From: an uncultured Fenollaria sp. | Lineage (GTDB): Bacteria > Bacillota > Clostridia > Tissierellales > Peptoniphilaceae | Assembly (NCBI RefSeq): GCF_934202865.1 | Contig: NZ_CAKPYL010000058.1 | Location: 1 to 8,233, forward strand | Direction: 5' to 3' | Length of the DNA stretch: 8,233 nucleotides | The notes under the pieces: model-generated | The model's database searches: none | Told to the model about the DNA's origin: nothing | The model's input: only the letters and a program-made list of their open reading frames with translations | Part shown: piece after piece, positions 1 through 6,588 of the stretch | Layout: each line of letters opens with the position of its first letter | Numbering within the stretch: position 1 is the stretch's first letter | Made by a program: the position numbers and the translations under genes

Positions 1-500
1 TTGAAGACACCATTGGCATGAAGAAAGTCGATGTCATGAGAGAAAGACTTCTTAAGATCAATGACGAACTCGATATAAGGTGCATAGACAAGATTTATTC
101 AAAAGAGCTAAACGATGAGATATTTGATAGAGACTACGATTATGTAGTAGACGCCATTGACATGCTGAAAAATAAAATTGAGCTGATTGAGACTTGTATT
201 GAAAAAGATATAAAGATTATCAGCGCCATGGGCTGCGGCAACAAGCTTGATCCAACTAAGATTGAGATATCAACACTTGATAAGACGAGCGTCTGCCCAT
301 TAGCAAGAAAATTAAGACAAAAGATAGATAAAAAAGTACAGAAGAAGATAAATGTAGTTTATTCAAAAGAACTACCCATAGAGAAAAAATTAAAGGATGA
401 TGGTAAGGTGGTGACAGGGTCGATATCCTTTGTAACAGCTACAGGCGGCTTATTAATTGCGTCTAAGCTTGTTAACGACCTATTAGATGGAAGAAAATGA
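1..500 (+). CDS. tcdA: tRNA threonylcarbamoyladenosine dehydratase (TcdA/YgdL, ThiF/E1-like), 5'-truncated by window edge
   Basis: Partial gene: the open frame enters at the window edge (first full codon at base 3), so the ATG at 18 is internal and not the true start. About 165 C-terminal residues are visible. The ThiF-fold N-terminus with the nucleotide-binding glycine motif would lie upstream. Family members use ATP to cyclise the carboxylate of t6A at tRNA position 37, giving ct6A. Visible family signatures are DTIG followed by KVDVMRERL, the VVDAID strand, the block MGCGNKLDPTK, the KTSVCPLARKLR segment, and the C-terminal GSISFVTATGGLLIASKLV helix that resembles the GSISFVP...GLLIA end of Gram-positive TcdA. 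The family usually has AMGxGN; here x is Cys. The 3' end overlaps the next gene by 14 nt. Another ThiF-like enzyme (MoeB/HesA type) is less likely because the LDPT and KTSVCPLAR motifs are typical of TcdA. Confidence 0.87.
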   Translation, partial: EDTIGMKKVDVMRERLLKINDELDIRCIDKIYSKELNDEIFDRDYDYVVDAIDMLKNKIELIETCIEKDIKIISAMGCGNKLDPTKIEISTLDKTSVCPLARKLRQKIDKKVQKKINVVYSKELPIEKKLKDDGKVVTGSISFVTATGGLLIASKLVNDLLDGRK

Positions 501-915
501 AAGCATAGGTAGAATTATTAAGATAGAGGCTGGCGAAATGCTCATCTCTATGAAGAGGGACTCGGCTTGCGGCTCGTGCGAATCGTGTGCGGCTGGCTGC
601 GAAGCAAAAGAGCACATAATTAAAGCAAAGCCAAGAGCAAATTACAATGTAGGCGATTTAGTATCTATAAAAGTCGATTCAAGAAAGATGCTTAGAGGGG
701 TAATGATGGTTTATCTAGTACCATTACTAGCATTTTTGATAGGAATTTTTGCTTCAAACTATATTTTTAATAAATTAAGCTTTAAAGTTCCTGATTTTTA
801 TAGTATAATAATAGGTGTAGTCCTACTATTAATATCTTTAGTCATAGTTAAGTCATATGATAAAAGATATTCTAACGAGGATAATGATTTATTAATCATA
901 AGTAAGCTAAATTAA
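487..915 (+). CDS. RseC/MucC-family (SoxR-reducing type) small membrane protein with a Cys cluster
   Basis: A 142-residue protein of the RseC/MucC family. The layout matches the family: a short N-terminal beta-rich domain (about residues 6-66) holding a cysteine cluster C28-x2-C31-x2-C34-x3-C38, then two predicted membrane helices (about 72-94 and 105-121) and a short charged tail. In E. coli RseC belongs to the SoxR-reducing/sigma-E systems with Rsx/Rnf-type electron transport. In anaerobic Gram-positives the role is not established, and no rnf genes are visible here. The cysteines could bind Fe-S or metal; that is inference. The start lies inside the end of tcdA with no clear Shine-Dalgarno, so translation is probably coupled to tcdA. 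The next in-frame ATG, at 538, would cut into the domain and was rejected. The family call is firm, the function is not. Confidence 0.8.
   Translation: MEENESIGRIIKIEAGEMLISMKRDSACGSCESCAAGCEAKEHIIKAKPRANYNVGDLVSIKVDSRKMLRGVMMVYLVPLLAFLIGIFASNYIFNKLSFKVPDFYSIIIGVVLLLISLVIVKSYDKRYSNEDNDLLIISKLN
798..814 (+). promoter_or_regulatory. possible internal -10 element upstream of glyA
   Basis: A perfect TATAAT occurs at 804-809 inside the RseC-like gene, with a weak -35 match (TTTAAA at 781-786) 17 nt upstream, about 130 nt before glyA. glyA looks more strongly biased in codon use than the two genes before it, so a separate promoter would make sense. In DNA this A/T-rich a chance TATAAT is common, so this is only a candidate. 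Confidence 0.25.
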
Positions 916-939
916 TTAAATTAAAGGGAGGAAATTAAC

Positions 940-2181
940 ATGGATTTTGACAATCTAAAAAAGACAGACAAAGAGATTTATGATGTCATTGAAAGGGAAC
1001 ATGACAGACAACAAGATCACTTTGAAATGATAGCATCTGAAAACTACGTTTCAAAAGCTGTTATGGAAGCAATGGGAAGTGAATTAACTAACAAGTACGC
1101 TGAAGGATATCCGGGAAAGAGATATTATGGCGGATGCGAAGTAGTTGACATCGCTGAAAACATTGCTAGAGATAGACTTTGTAAATTATTTGGCGCAGAA
1201 CACGCAAACGTTCAACCACACTCAGGAGCTAATGCCAATATCGGTGTTTACTTCTCTATACTAAAACCTGGCGACAAAGTATTAGGTATGAACCTTAACG
1301 AAGGTGGTCACTTAACACACGGTTCACCAGTTAATATCTCAGGAACATATTTTGACTTCGCAGCTTATGGCGTTGACTCAAAGACAGAAGTTATCAATTA
1401 TGATACAGTTAGAGAAATAGCTCTAAAAGAAAAACCAAAGCTAATAGTAGCTGGTGCAAGTGCTTATCCAAGAATCATCGATTTCAAGAAATTCAGAGAA
1501 ATAGCTGATGAAGTAGGCGCTATGCTAATGGTAGACATGGCACACATCGCTGGTCTAGTAGCTACAGGCTTCCATCCATCTCCAGTACCTTATGCAGATT
1601 TCGTTACAACAACAACTCATAAGACACTAAGAGGACCTAGAGGAGGAGCTATACTTTGTAGAGAAGAAAACGCTAAGAAGCTTGACAAAGCTATCTTCCC
1701 AGGAATCCAAGGTGGACCACTAATGCACGTTATAGCTGCAAAAGCAGTTGCATTTGGTGAAGCACTAAAACCAGAATTTAAAGATTATTGCAAGCAAATC
1801 TGTGACAATGCTCAAGTACTTGCTAAGGAACTTGATAAATACGGATTTAGATTAATTTCAGGCGGTACAGATAACCACCTAATCTTAATCGATATCAAGA
1901 AGAAAGGCTTCACTGGTAAAGAAGCTGAAGCAATGCTTGGTGAAATCGGTATTGCAGTTAACAAAAACACTATACCTAATGAAACTGAATCTCCATTCGT
2001 TACAAGCGGTATCAGAATTGGTACTCCAGCTTTAACAACTAGAGGATTCAAAGAAGACGAAATGAGAGAAGTTGCTGAAATCTTCAGAGATACATTTGAT
2101 ACATCAATCGACAGAAAACAAATCAGACAAAGAGTATCAGACATCTGCAAGAGATTCCCAATGTATGAAGGTATATTCTAA
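940..2181 (+). CDS. glyA: serine hydroxymethyltransferase
   Basis: A cytosolic PLP enzyme that interconverts serine plus tetrahydrofolate with glycine plus 5,10-methylene-THF, the main source of one-carbon units. At 413 residues it has the usual bacterial length. Visible family motifs are IASENYVS (31-38), the [15 protein letters not shown] block (51-65), LTHG (125-128), VDMAHIAGL (198-206) with the PLP-contacting Asp199 and His202, the PLP-lysine motif [14 protein letters not shown] with Lys228, and GIRIGTPA (357-364) with the substrate-carboxylate Arg359. The start is set by a strong GGGAGG (926-931) 8 nt upstream of the ATG. It sits 24 nt after the RseC-like gene and is followed by an intrinsic terminator. 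Codons look tuned for high expression (many AAC, GAC, ATC, TTC, CCA, GGA). No riboswitch or T-box fits in the 24-nt gap. Nothing is missing or altered. Confidence 0.98.
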   Translation: MDFDNLKKTDKEIYDVIEREHDRQQDHFEMIASENYVSKAVMEAMGSELTNKYAEGYPGKRYYGGCEVVDIAENIARDRLCKLFGAEHANVQPHSGANANIGVYFSILKPGDKVLGMNLNEGGHLTHGSPVNISGTYFDFAAYGVDSKTEVINYDTVREIALKEKPKLIVAGASAYPRIIDFKKFREIADEVGAMLMVDMAHIAGLVATGFHPSPVPYADFVTTTTHKTLRGPRGGAILCREENAKKLDKAIFPGIQGGPLMHVIAAKAVAFGEALKPEFKDYCKQICDNAQVLAKELDKYGFRLISGGTDNHLILIDIKKKGFTGKEAEAMLGEIGIAVNKNTIPNETESPFVTSGIRIGTPALTTRGFKEDEMREVAEIFRDTFDTSIDRKQIRQRVSDICKRFPMYEGIF

Positions 2182-2202
2182 AAAACGAATAAATATTATA
2201 TT

Positions 2203-2235
2203 AGAAGCGAAAGATATCTTTCGCTTCTTTTTTTT
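2203..2235 (+). terminator. intrinsic (Rho-independent) terminator after glyA
   Basis: A perfect 12-nt inverted repeat (AGAAGCGAAAGA at 2203-2214 and TCTTTCGCTTCT at 2217-2228) is separated by 2 nt, so it folds as a stem of about 11 bp with a four-base loop. It runs directly into eight T residues (2228-2235). It begins 21 nt after the glyA stop codon and ends the tcdA-rseC-glyA unit. The left arm is preceded by A/T-rich DNA without a comparable A run, so it is mainly one-directional. Confidence 0.93.
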
Positions 2236-2397
2236 ATGCTTGTAAATGGATTGATTGCCATATTGATAGGAGCGTCATTCATAAAATAGAAAAGTCGTTT
2301 TACGCTTAAAACGATATAGCTAAATCGATATTAATCTAAATTGTATAAGCAATTCTATATTAATGAGAAAATATATCTCTTAATAGATATTAAAGTG
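2236..2397. other. A/T-rich intergenic stretch with several small inverted repeats
   Basis: About 160 nt between the glyA terminator and the der promoter with no credible gene. It contains TCGTTTT/AAAACGA (2295-2301 and 2308-2314, 6-nt loop), a short AATTG/CAATT hairpin near 2338-2353 flanked by two ATTAAT palindromes, and overlapping GAGA/TCTC and ATATCT/AGATAT pairs in about 2360-2390. None is followed by a T run on the + strand. They could be operator sites, a decayed gene or chance in A/T-rich DNA; the sequence alone does not decide. Confidence 0.4.
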
Positions 2398-2444
2398 TTG
2401 AAAACTGCCTGCCTTTGTGTTATAATAATTAAGATAAGGAGGTG
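2398..2444 (+). promoter_or_regulatory. sigma-A-type promoter with extended -10, and ribosome binding site, for der operon
   Basis: TTGAAA (2398-2403) and a perfect TATAAT (2421-2426) are separated by exactly 17 nt. A TG dinucleotide at 2418-2419, one base before the -10, makes it an extended -10 promoter. Transcription would start near 2432-2434, giving a leader of only about 17 nt that is almost entirely the ribosome binding site AAGGAGGTG (2436-2444), 5 nt from the der ATG at 2450. This is the only strong promoter seen for the genes downstream, so it may drive der through ylmH. Confidence 0.85.
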
Positions 2445-2449
2445 TCTGT

Positions 2450-3763
2450 ATGAATAGAGCTGTAGTTAGTATAGTAGGCAAACCAAACGTTGGTAAATCA
2501 ACTTTATTTAATAAGATTGTTGGTAGAAGAATATCTATCACTGAAGACACACCTGGTGTAACAAGAGACAGGATATACGCTGAAGCAAGCTGGCAACAAC
2601 ACGTTTTTGACATCATCGACACTGGTGGACTTGATCCTTTCGACGATGACAAGATTATGTCAAACATAAGGAAGCAAGCGAACATCGCTATCGAAGCTTC
2701 TGACGTGATACTATTTGTAGTTGATGGCAAGAATCCTGCCACTGCACTTGACCATGAGATTGCAAATATATTAAGAAAATCAAATAAAAAGGTTATTTTA
2801 GTCGCAAATAAGACTGAAGGCAAGATAAAAGATGAGTTTTACAGTGTTTATGAACTTGCTTTAGGCGAACCGATATCAATATCGGCTGAACAAGGCCTTG
2901 GTATAGGGGACCTTCTTGATGAGATAGTAAAGAATTTCCCTGAAGACAGAGACTTTGAAGAGAAGGAAAATTTATTAAAGGTAGCTTTTATCGGAAAACC
3001 AAATGTTGGTAAATCATCTTTAACAAATAGAATCTTAGGCGAAGAAAGAGTTATAGTAACTGACATCGCTGGAACTACAAGGGATGCGATTGACTCATAT
3101 ATCAATATAAAAGGCCAAGAATTCATGTTCATTGACACAGCAGGGCTTAGAAAGAAGTCTAGAGTAGATTCATCTGTTGAAGCATACTCGCAAGTTAGAA
3201 CGCTTTCAAGTGTTGATAGAGCTGATGTCTGTGTATTTTTGATAGACGCGATTGAAGGCTTTACTGAGCAGGACTCAAAAGTAGTTGGTTACGCTCACAA
3301 TCAAGGCAAGGCCATAATCATCTGCGTTAACAAATGGGATATAGTAGAAAAAGATTCGAAGACTATGAAAACATTTACTGACAGCCTTAGAAATAATCTG
3401 CCGTTCTTATCATATGCGCCAATATTATTTATTTCGGCACTAACTGGTAAGAGGGTAGATGAGCTTATTGACAAGATTATGGAAATAAATGAATCATATA
3501 GCCATAGGCTTTCAACTGGTTTATTAAATGACATAATCGCAAACGCGACACTAATCAATCAACCACCATCAGACAAAGGTAAGAGGCTTAAGATACTTTA
3601 CGCAACACAGTCAGGCATTAGGCCACCAGAGTTTACCATCTTTGTCAATGATAAGGAGCTAACACATTTTTCATATACAAGATTTTTGGAAAACCAAATA
3701 AGAAATGTTTATCCTTTCGAGGGAACATCCATAATCATAAACTATAAGAACAGGAGCGAGTAA
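2450..3763 (+). CDS. der: ribosome biogenesis GTPase Der (EngA), tandem GTPase domains
   Basis: An essential cytosolic GTPase needed for 50S subunit assembly. At 437 residues it has the family's normal length and architecture. GTPase domain 1 carries the P-loop GKPNVGKS (10-17), the TPGVTRD switch (34-40) and DTGG (57-60). Domain 2 carries a second GKPNVGKS (182-189), AGTTRDAID (207-215), DTAG (229-232) and NKWD (294-297). The C-terminal KH-like domain (about 354-437) ends in a basic tail. The G4 motif of domain 1 reads NKTE (120-123) instead of NKxD, with Glu in place of the guanine-binding Asp; the protein is otherwise intact and this looks like a tolerated variant. An excellent AAGGAGGTG site and its own promoter precede it. 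Its stop codon overlaps the plsY start in TAATG, and der beside plsY-gpsA is a recurrent arrangement. Confidence 0.98.
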   Translation: MNRAVVSIVGKPNVGKSTLFNKIVGRRISITEDTPGVTRDRIYAEASWQQHVFDIIDTGGLDPFDDDKIMSNIRKQANIAIEASDVILFVVDGKNPATALDHEIANILRKSNKKVILVANKTEGKIKDEFYSVYELALGEPISISAEQGLGIGDLLDEIVKNFPEDRDFEEKENLLKVAFIGKPNVGKSSLTNRILGEERVIVTDIAGTTRDAIDSYINIKGQEFMFIDTAGLRKKSRVDSSVEAYSQVRTLSSVDRADVCVFLIDAIEGFTEQDSKVVGYAHNQGKAIIICVNKWDIVEKDSKTMKTFTDSLRNNLPFLSYAPILFISALTGKRVDELIDKIMEINESYSHRLSTGLLNDIIANATLINQPPSDKGKRLKILYATQSGIRPPEFTIFVNDKELTHFSYTRFLENQIRNVYPFEGTSIIINYKNRSE

Positions 3764-4356
3764 TGAAGGTCGTAATATTATTTCTTCTTTCTTACTTGAT
3801 CGGCTCGGTCTCAAACTCTTACATCTTAGGCAAAATATTTAGGATGAAGGACATTAGGGACTACGGAAGCAACAATGCTGGCGCTACTAACGCGTTTAGA
3901 GTATTGGGAGCAAAGCTTGGTATAATCACGCTGCTCTTAGACGTATTTAAAGGCGCTTTAGCTGTGTATCTATCTAGATACTTTGAAGTAGATTATGCTC
4001 AGTACATCGCTTTACTAGGCGCGGTTCTTGGCCACGATTTTCCATTCTACTTAAATTTTAACGCAGGCAAAGGCGTTTCAACAACTGTAGGCGGAATAAT
4101 TGCCATAGACTATAAGCTTGGAGCAGCGATTGTAGTTTTAATGTTTATTATAGTTTTGATCACAAAATACGTTTCATTAGCGTCTTTACTTATGTTCATA
4201 GGCTTCTTTGTATGCACATGGCTTAAGTTTAAAGAGATAAATTTAGCTGTAATTCTTAGCTTTGCAATTGCCGCTCTTGGCATAATAAGGCATGCTAAGA
4301 ACATTCATAGACTAGCAAAAGGAGAAGAAAATAAATTTTATATATTTAAAAAGTGA
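3763..4356 (+). CDS. plsY: glycerol-3-phosphate acyltransferase PlsY
   Basis: An integral membrane enzyme that transfers the acyl group of acyl-phosphate (made by PlsX) to glycerol-3-phosphate, the first committed step of phospholipid synthesis. At 197 residues, several hydrophobic helices and the three family loops are visible. Loop 1 is DIRDYGSNNAGATN (30-43) followed by RVLGAKLG. Loop 2 is GHDFPFYLNFNAGKGVST (90-107). Loop 3 is HAKNIHRLAKGEE (177-189) with the conserved His, Asn, Arg, Gly and Glu. Loop 2 usually reads GGKGVAT; here the first glycine is Ala101 and the later Ala is Ser. The ATG shares one base with the der stop (TAATG) and has AGGAG at 3752-3756, so expression is coupled to der. 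The following gene makes its substrate, which strongly supports the assignment. Confidence 0.96.
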   Translation: MKVVILFLLSYLIGSVSNSYILGKIFRMKDIRDYGSNNAGATNAFRVLGAKLGIITLLLDVFKGALAVYLSRYFEVDYAQYIALLGAVLGHDFPFYLNFNAGKGVSTTVGGIIAIDYKLGAAIVVLMFIIVLITKYVSLASLLMFIGFFVCTWLKFKEINLAVILSFAIAALGIIRHAKNIHRLAKGEENKFYIFKK

Positions 4357-4368
4357 GGCAGAGTTTTG
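4354..4368 (+). promoter_or_regulatory. ribosome binding site and TTG start of gpsA
   Basis: TGAGG (4354-4358) overlaps the plsY stop codon TGA and lies 7 nt before the TTG at 4366. The TTG is chosen as start because the protein from there opens with KISIIGGGSFG, which matches the extreme N-terminus of the GpsA family. No ATG or GTG is available nearby that would keep this nucleotide-binding motif. Confidence 0.7.
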
Positions 4369-5373
4369 AAAATTTCAATTATAGGTGGAGGTAGCTTTGG
4401 TTCAGCCCTAGCTATACACCTAGCAAAGAGTCAAGAAGAATTAAGTCTATATATTAGAAATAAGGATTCTTACAATTTAATAAAAGAAACTCGTATGAAT
4501 AAAAAATATTTGAAAGAAGTTAAAATTCCTGAGAATATAGTTTTGCTTAACGATATAGAAGAAGCGGTTAAAGACGCTTATATCGTTGTACTTGCGGTAC
4601 CAAGTCAAGAGCTTAGAAATGTTTTAAAGACTATTAAAGCTTATATTAATGAGGATAAGATCTTTGTTAATGTTAGTAAAGGTATTGAGATAGCTACACT
4701 TAAGACTATGAGCGAAGTCTTCTATGAATTTAATCCAAAGGGAAGATTTGTATCACTATCTGGTCCATCACATGCAGAGGAAGTTGCTGTCGGCATACCG
4801 ACAACCATAGTCAGCGCTTCAAAATCTGTATCTGATGCAGAATTAATTCAAGATGTATTTTCAAGCGATAATTTTAGAGTATACGTTAACGATGACCTTT
4901 TAGGCGTTGAACTTGCTGGAGCAACTAAAAACATTATTGCTTTAGGAAGTGGTATATGTGAGGGAAGAGGCTATGGTGACAACACTAAGGCAGCTCTTAT
5001 CACAAGAGGTATACACGAAATAACTAAGCTTGGACTTGCTCTTGGCGCAAAAGCTTCTACGTTCTATGGACTTGCTGGCATTGGTGACTTGGTCGTTACT
5101 TGCACTAGTAAGCACTCAAGGAACAAAACTTGTGGCGTATATATAGGCGAAGGCCTTTCGACAGATGGCGCCATTGACAAGGTTGGCATGGTTGTAGAAG
5201 GCATAAAGACTACTAAATCGACTTATATGCTAAAGGAAAAATATTCTGTAGAAATGCCTATAGTTGATATGATGTATAAACTTTTATACGAAGACTACCC
5301 TCTAGACAGCGTTGTAGCTGAGCTTATGGGTAGACCACTTAAGCACGAGATGGAAAAGTATGAAGATAGATAA
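4366..5373 (+). CDS. gpsA: NAD(P)H-dependent glycerol-3-phosphate dehydrogenase
   Basis: A cytosolic enzyme that reduces dihydroxyacetone phosphate to sn-glycerol-3-phosphate, the backbone for phospholipids and the acceptor used by PlsY just upstream. At 335 residues it is a normal length. The N-terminal Rossmann domain has GGGSFG (7-12), AVPS (77-80) and SKGIE (104-108). The SGPSHAEEVA motif (132-141) leads to the C-terminal helical domain with the catalytic lysine in GATKN (Lys188), the GLAGIGDL motif (235-242) and TCTSKHSRN (245-253), where Arg252-Asn253 fits the substrate-phosphate site. The start codon is TTG, 9 nt after plsY, with a ribosome binding site overlapping the plsY stop. The last 14 nt overlap the next gene. 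The weak start codon may keep its level below that of der; that is inference. Confidence 0.97.
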   Translation: MKISIIGGGSFGSALAIHLAKSQEELSLYIRNKDSYNLIKETRMNKKYLKEVKIPENIVLLNDIEEAVKDAYIVVLAVPSQELRNVLKTIKAYINEDKIFVNVSKGIEIATLKTMSEVFYEFNPKGRFVSLSGPSHAEEVAVGIPTTIVSASKSVSDAELIQDVFSSDNFRVYVNDDLLGVELAGATKNIIALGSGICEGRGYGDNTKAALITRGIHEITKLGLALGAKASTFYGLAGIGDLVVTCTSKHSRNKTCGVYIGEGLSTDGAIDKVGMVVEGIKTTKSTYMLKEKYSVEMPIVDMMYKLLYEDYPLDSVVAELMGRPLKHEMEKYEDR

Positions 5374-6586
5374 GAAGAACGGCAAAGGCTTCTCAAGTTT
5401 TTTAGGAGCGCTAGTTGCTTTTATATTTATAATCATAGCTTTTAACACCATAATCACATCCTTCTTTAAAAAGGATATCAAGACTGAGACGCCTGTTGAA
5501 GAAGTTTTTTATAACTCGGTTGCGATGAACTCAGCGCTTATTAAGACTGAAGAAGTTTATCAAGCAGGAAGACATTCTTATTTCACAACACAAGCCAAAG
5601 AAGGCGAAAAGGTAAAAAGAGGTCTTGAAAACTTAAGCGTAACAAAGAGCGCTAACGATCTTATTGATAAAAAGATTGATGCAATAAATAAAAGGCTAAA
5701 GGATCTTGATTATGATACCTCTGGCGAAGAGAGCTTTGACCAAAAGGCTATGAATAAAAAGATTAAGGCTTTACAGATAAGCATAAATCAAAAGAGATAC
5801 GAAGATCTTTCTCAAATATTAAACAGCAGTGAAGATGAAGAGGATAAATACTACGAAAGTATTAAAAACTACTCCATTGACAAACTTTTAGAGATGAAGG
5901 ACGAGTTAAACGAAAGCAAGAGAAGTGAGGCTCCAGCCGTAAAAGTGTCGATGTCGGGTATAGTTAGCTACTTTATCGATGGACTTGAAGATAAGTATAC
6001 GAATGAAAATTTTGATGCCTTATTCGAGAAGGATTTGATTGAAGATAGCAAGAGCTACAGCTTAAACCAAGGCAAGAGCAATGATAACTTCAAGATACTT
6101 GATAATTTCTCTATGAATATACTTGCTTTTTCAGACGATAAAAAGCTTGAAGATATCAAGGTTAATGATGTAGTACTGATTGAGTGGGATCTAACAGGAA
6201 CAAAGACATATGCGAGGGTACTTAAGAAAGAAAAAACTGGAGATACTTATAAATTTCTATTAAACATAAGAGAGAGAATATCCGAGCTTTATAAGGATAG
6301 ATTTTCTAAGATGGAGATTATTTTTGACGAGTACAAGACATTTAAATTACCAAAAAGCGCCTTAGTTGATAGGGGAAGCGAAAAAGGGGTATATATAAAA
6401 GACATAGATAATACTATAAGATACAAAAGAGTGCTCTTAGTTGGCAGCGACCGTGACAACATCTACGTTATGAGGACTGACGATAACGGTCTTATGAAGT
6501 ATAAGAAACTAAAGTTTAAGAGCATAAAATATTATGACGAAGTTGTGGTATTTCCATCTACTGTAAAGGAGGGCGACATACTATAA
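5360..6586 (+). CDS. HlyD/membrane-fusion-like envelope protein of unknown function
   Basis: A 408-residue protein with a short lysine-rich cytoplasmic N-terminus, one predicted membrane helix (about 14-36) and a long outward-facing domain. The order resembles membrane fusion (adaptor) proteins: a first half-lipoyl strand region ending in EGEKVKRG (81-88), a charged helical hairpin or coiled coil (about 97-187), a second half-lipoyl region APAVKVSMSGIVSYFIDG (191-208), a beta-barrel region (about 245-330), and a membrane-proximal segment beginning KLPKSALVDRG (329-339) with KGVYI. No ABC or RND transporter gene is adjacent, so a transport role is unsupported. Similar proteins sit beside yggS-sepF in clostridial genomes, hinting at an envelope or division role (recalled from the family, not tested). 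The ATG overlaps gpsA by 14 nt with only a weak ribosome binding site, so translation is likely coupled. Confidence 0.72.
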   Translation: MKIDKKNGKGFSSFLGALVAFIFIIIAFNTIITSFFKKDIKTETPVEEVFYNSVAMNSALIKTEEVYQAGRHSYFTTQAKEGEKVKRGLENLSVTKSANDLIDKKIDAINKRLKDLDYDTSGEESFDQKAMNKKIKALQISINQKRYEDLSQILNSSEDEEDKYYESIKNYSIDKLLEMKDELNESKRSEAPAVKVSMSGIVSYFIDGLEDKYTNENFDALFEKDLIEDSKSYSLNQGKSNDNFKILDNFSMNILAFSDDKKLEDIKVNDVVLIEWDLTGTKTYARVLKKEKTGDTYKFLLNIRERISELYKDRFSKMEIIFDEYKTFKLPKSALVDRGSEKGVYIKDIDNTIRYKRVLLVGSDRDNIYVMRTDDNGLMKYKKLKFKSIKYYDEVVVFPSTVKEGDIL

Positions 6587-6588
6587 TG
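6565..6588 (+). promoter_or_regulatory. widely spaced ribosome binding site of yggS at a TAATG junction
   Basis: AAAGGAGGG (6565-6573) is a very strong Shine-Dalgarno match, but its end lies 12 nt from the ATG at 6586, longer than the usual 5-9. The ATG shares a base with the upstream stop (TAATG), so terminating ribosomes may supply initiation. No alternative start is closer, and the conserved protein fits the ATG at 6586. Confidence 0.6.

Noticed and set aside
916..939. Riboswitch or T-box before glyA
   Set aside because: The gap is only 24 nt and is taken up by the ribosome binding site.
2236..2289. 17-codon hydrophobic ORF (ATG at 2236) right after the glyA terminator
   Set aside because: The ATG directly follows the terminator T run, so there is no ribosome binding site and no promoter, and the length is within chance expectation.
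2870..2885. Perfect inverted repeat CCGATAT-CA-ATATCGG inside der
   Set aside because: It encodes conserved Der sequence (PISIS), is not followed by a T run and is most simply explained by codon choice.
1812..3558. Minus-strand open frames over glyA and der (for example 1812-2150, 2380-2823, 2848-3138, 3301-3558)
   Set aside because: They are antisense to well-conserved genes, have serine/leucine-rich shadow composition and show no family motifs; nothing supports expression.
4788..4803. Hairpin TGTCGG-CATA-CCGACA inside gpsA
   Set aside because: No T run follows and it lies mid-gene in a conserved coding block, so an attenuator or terminator is not supported.
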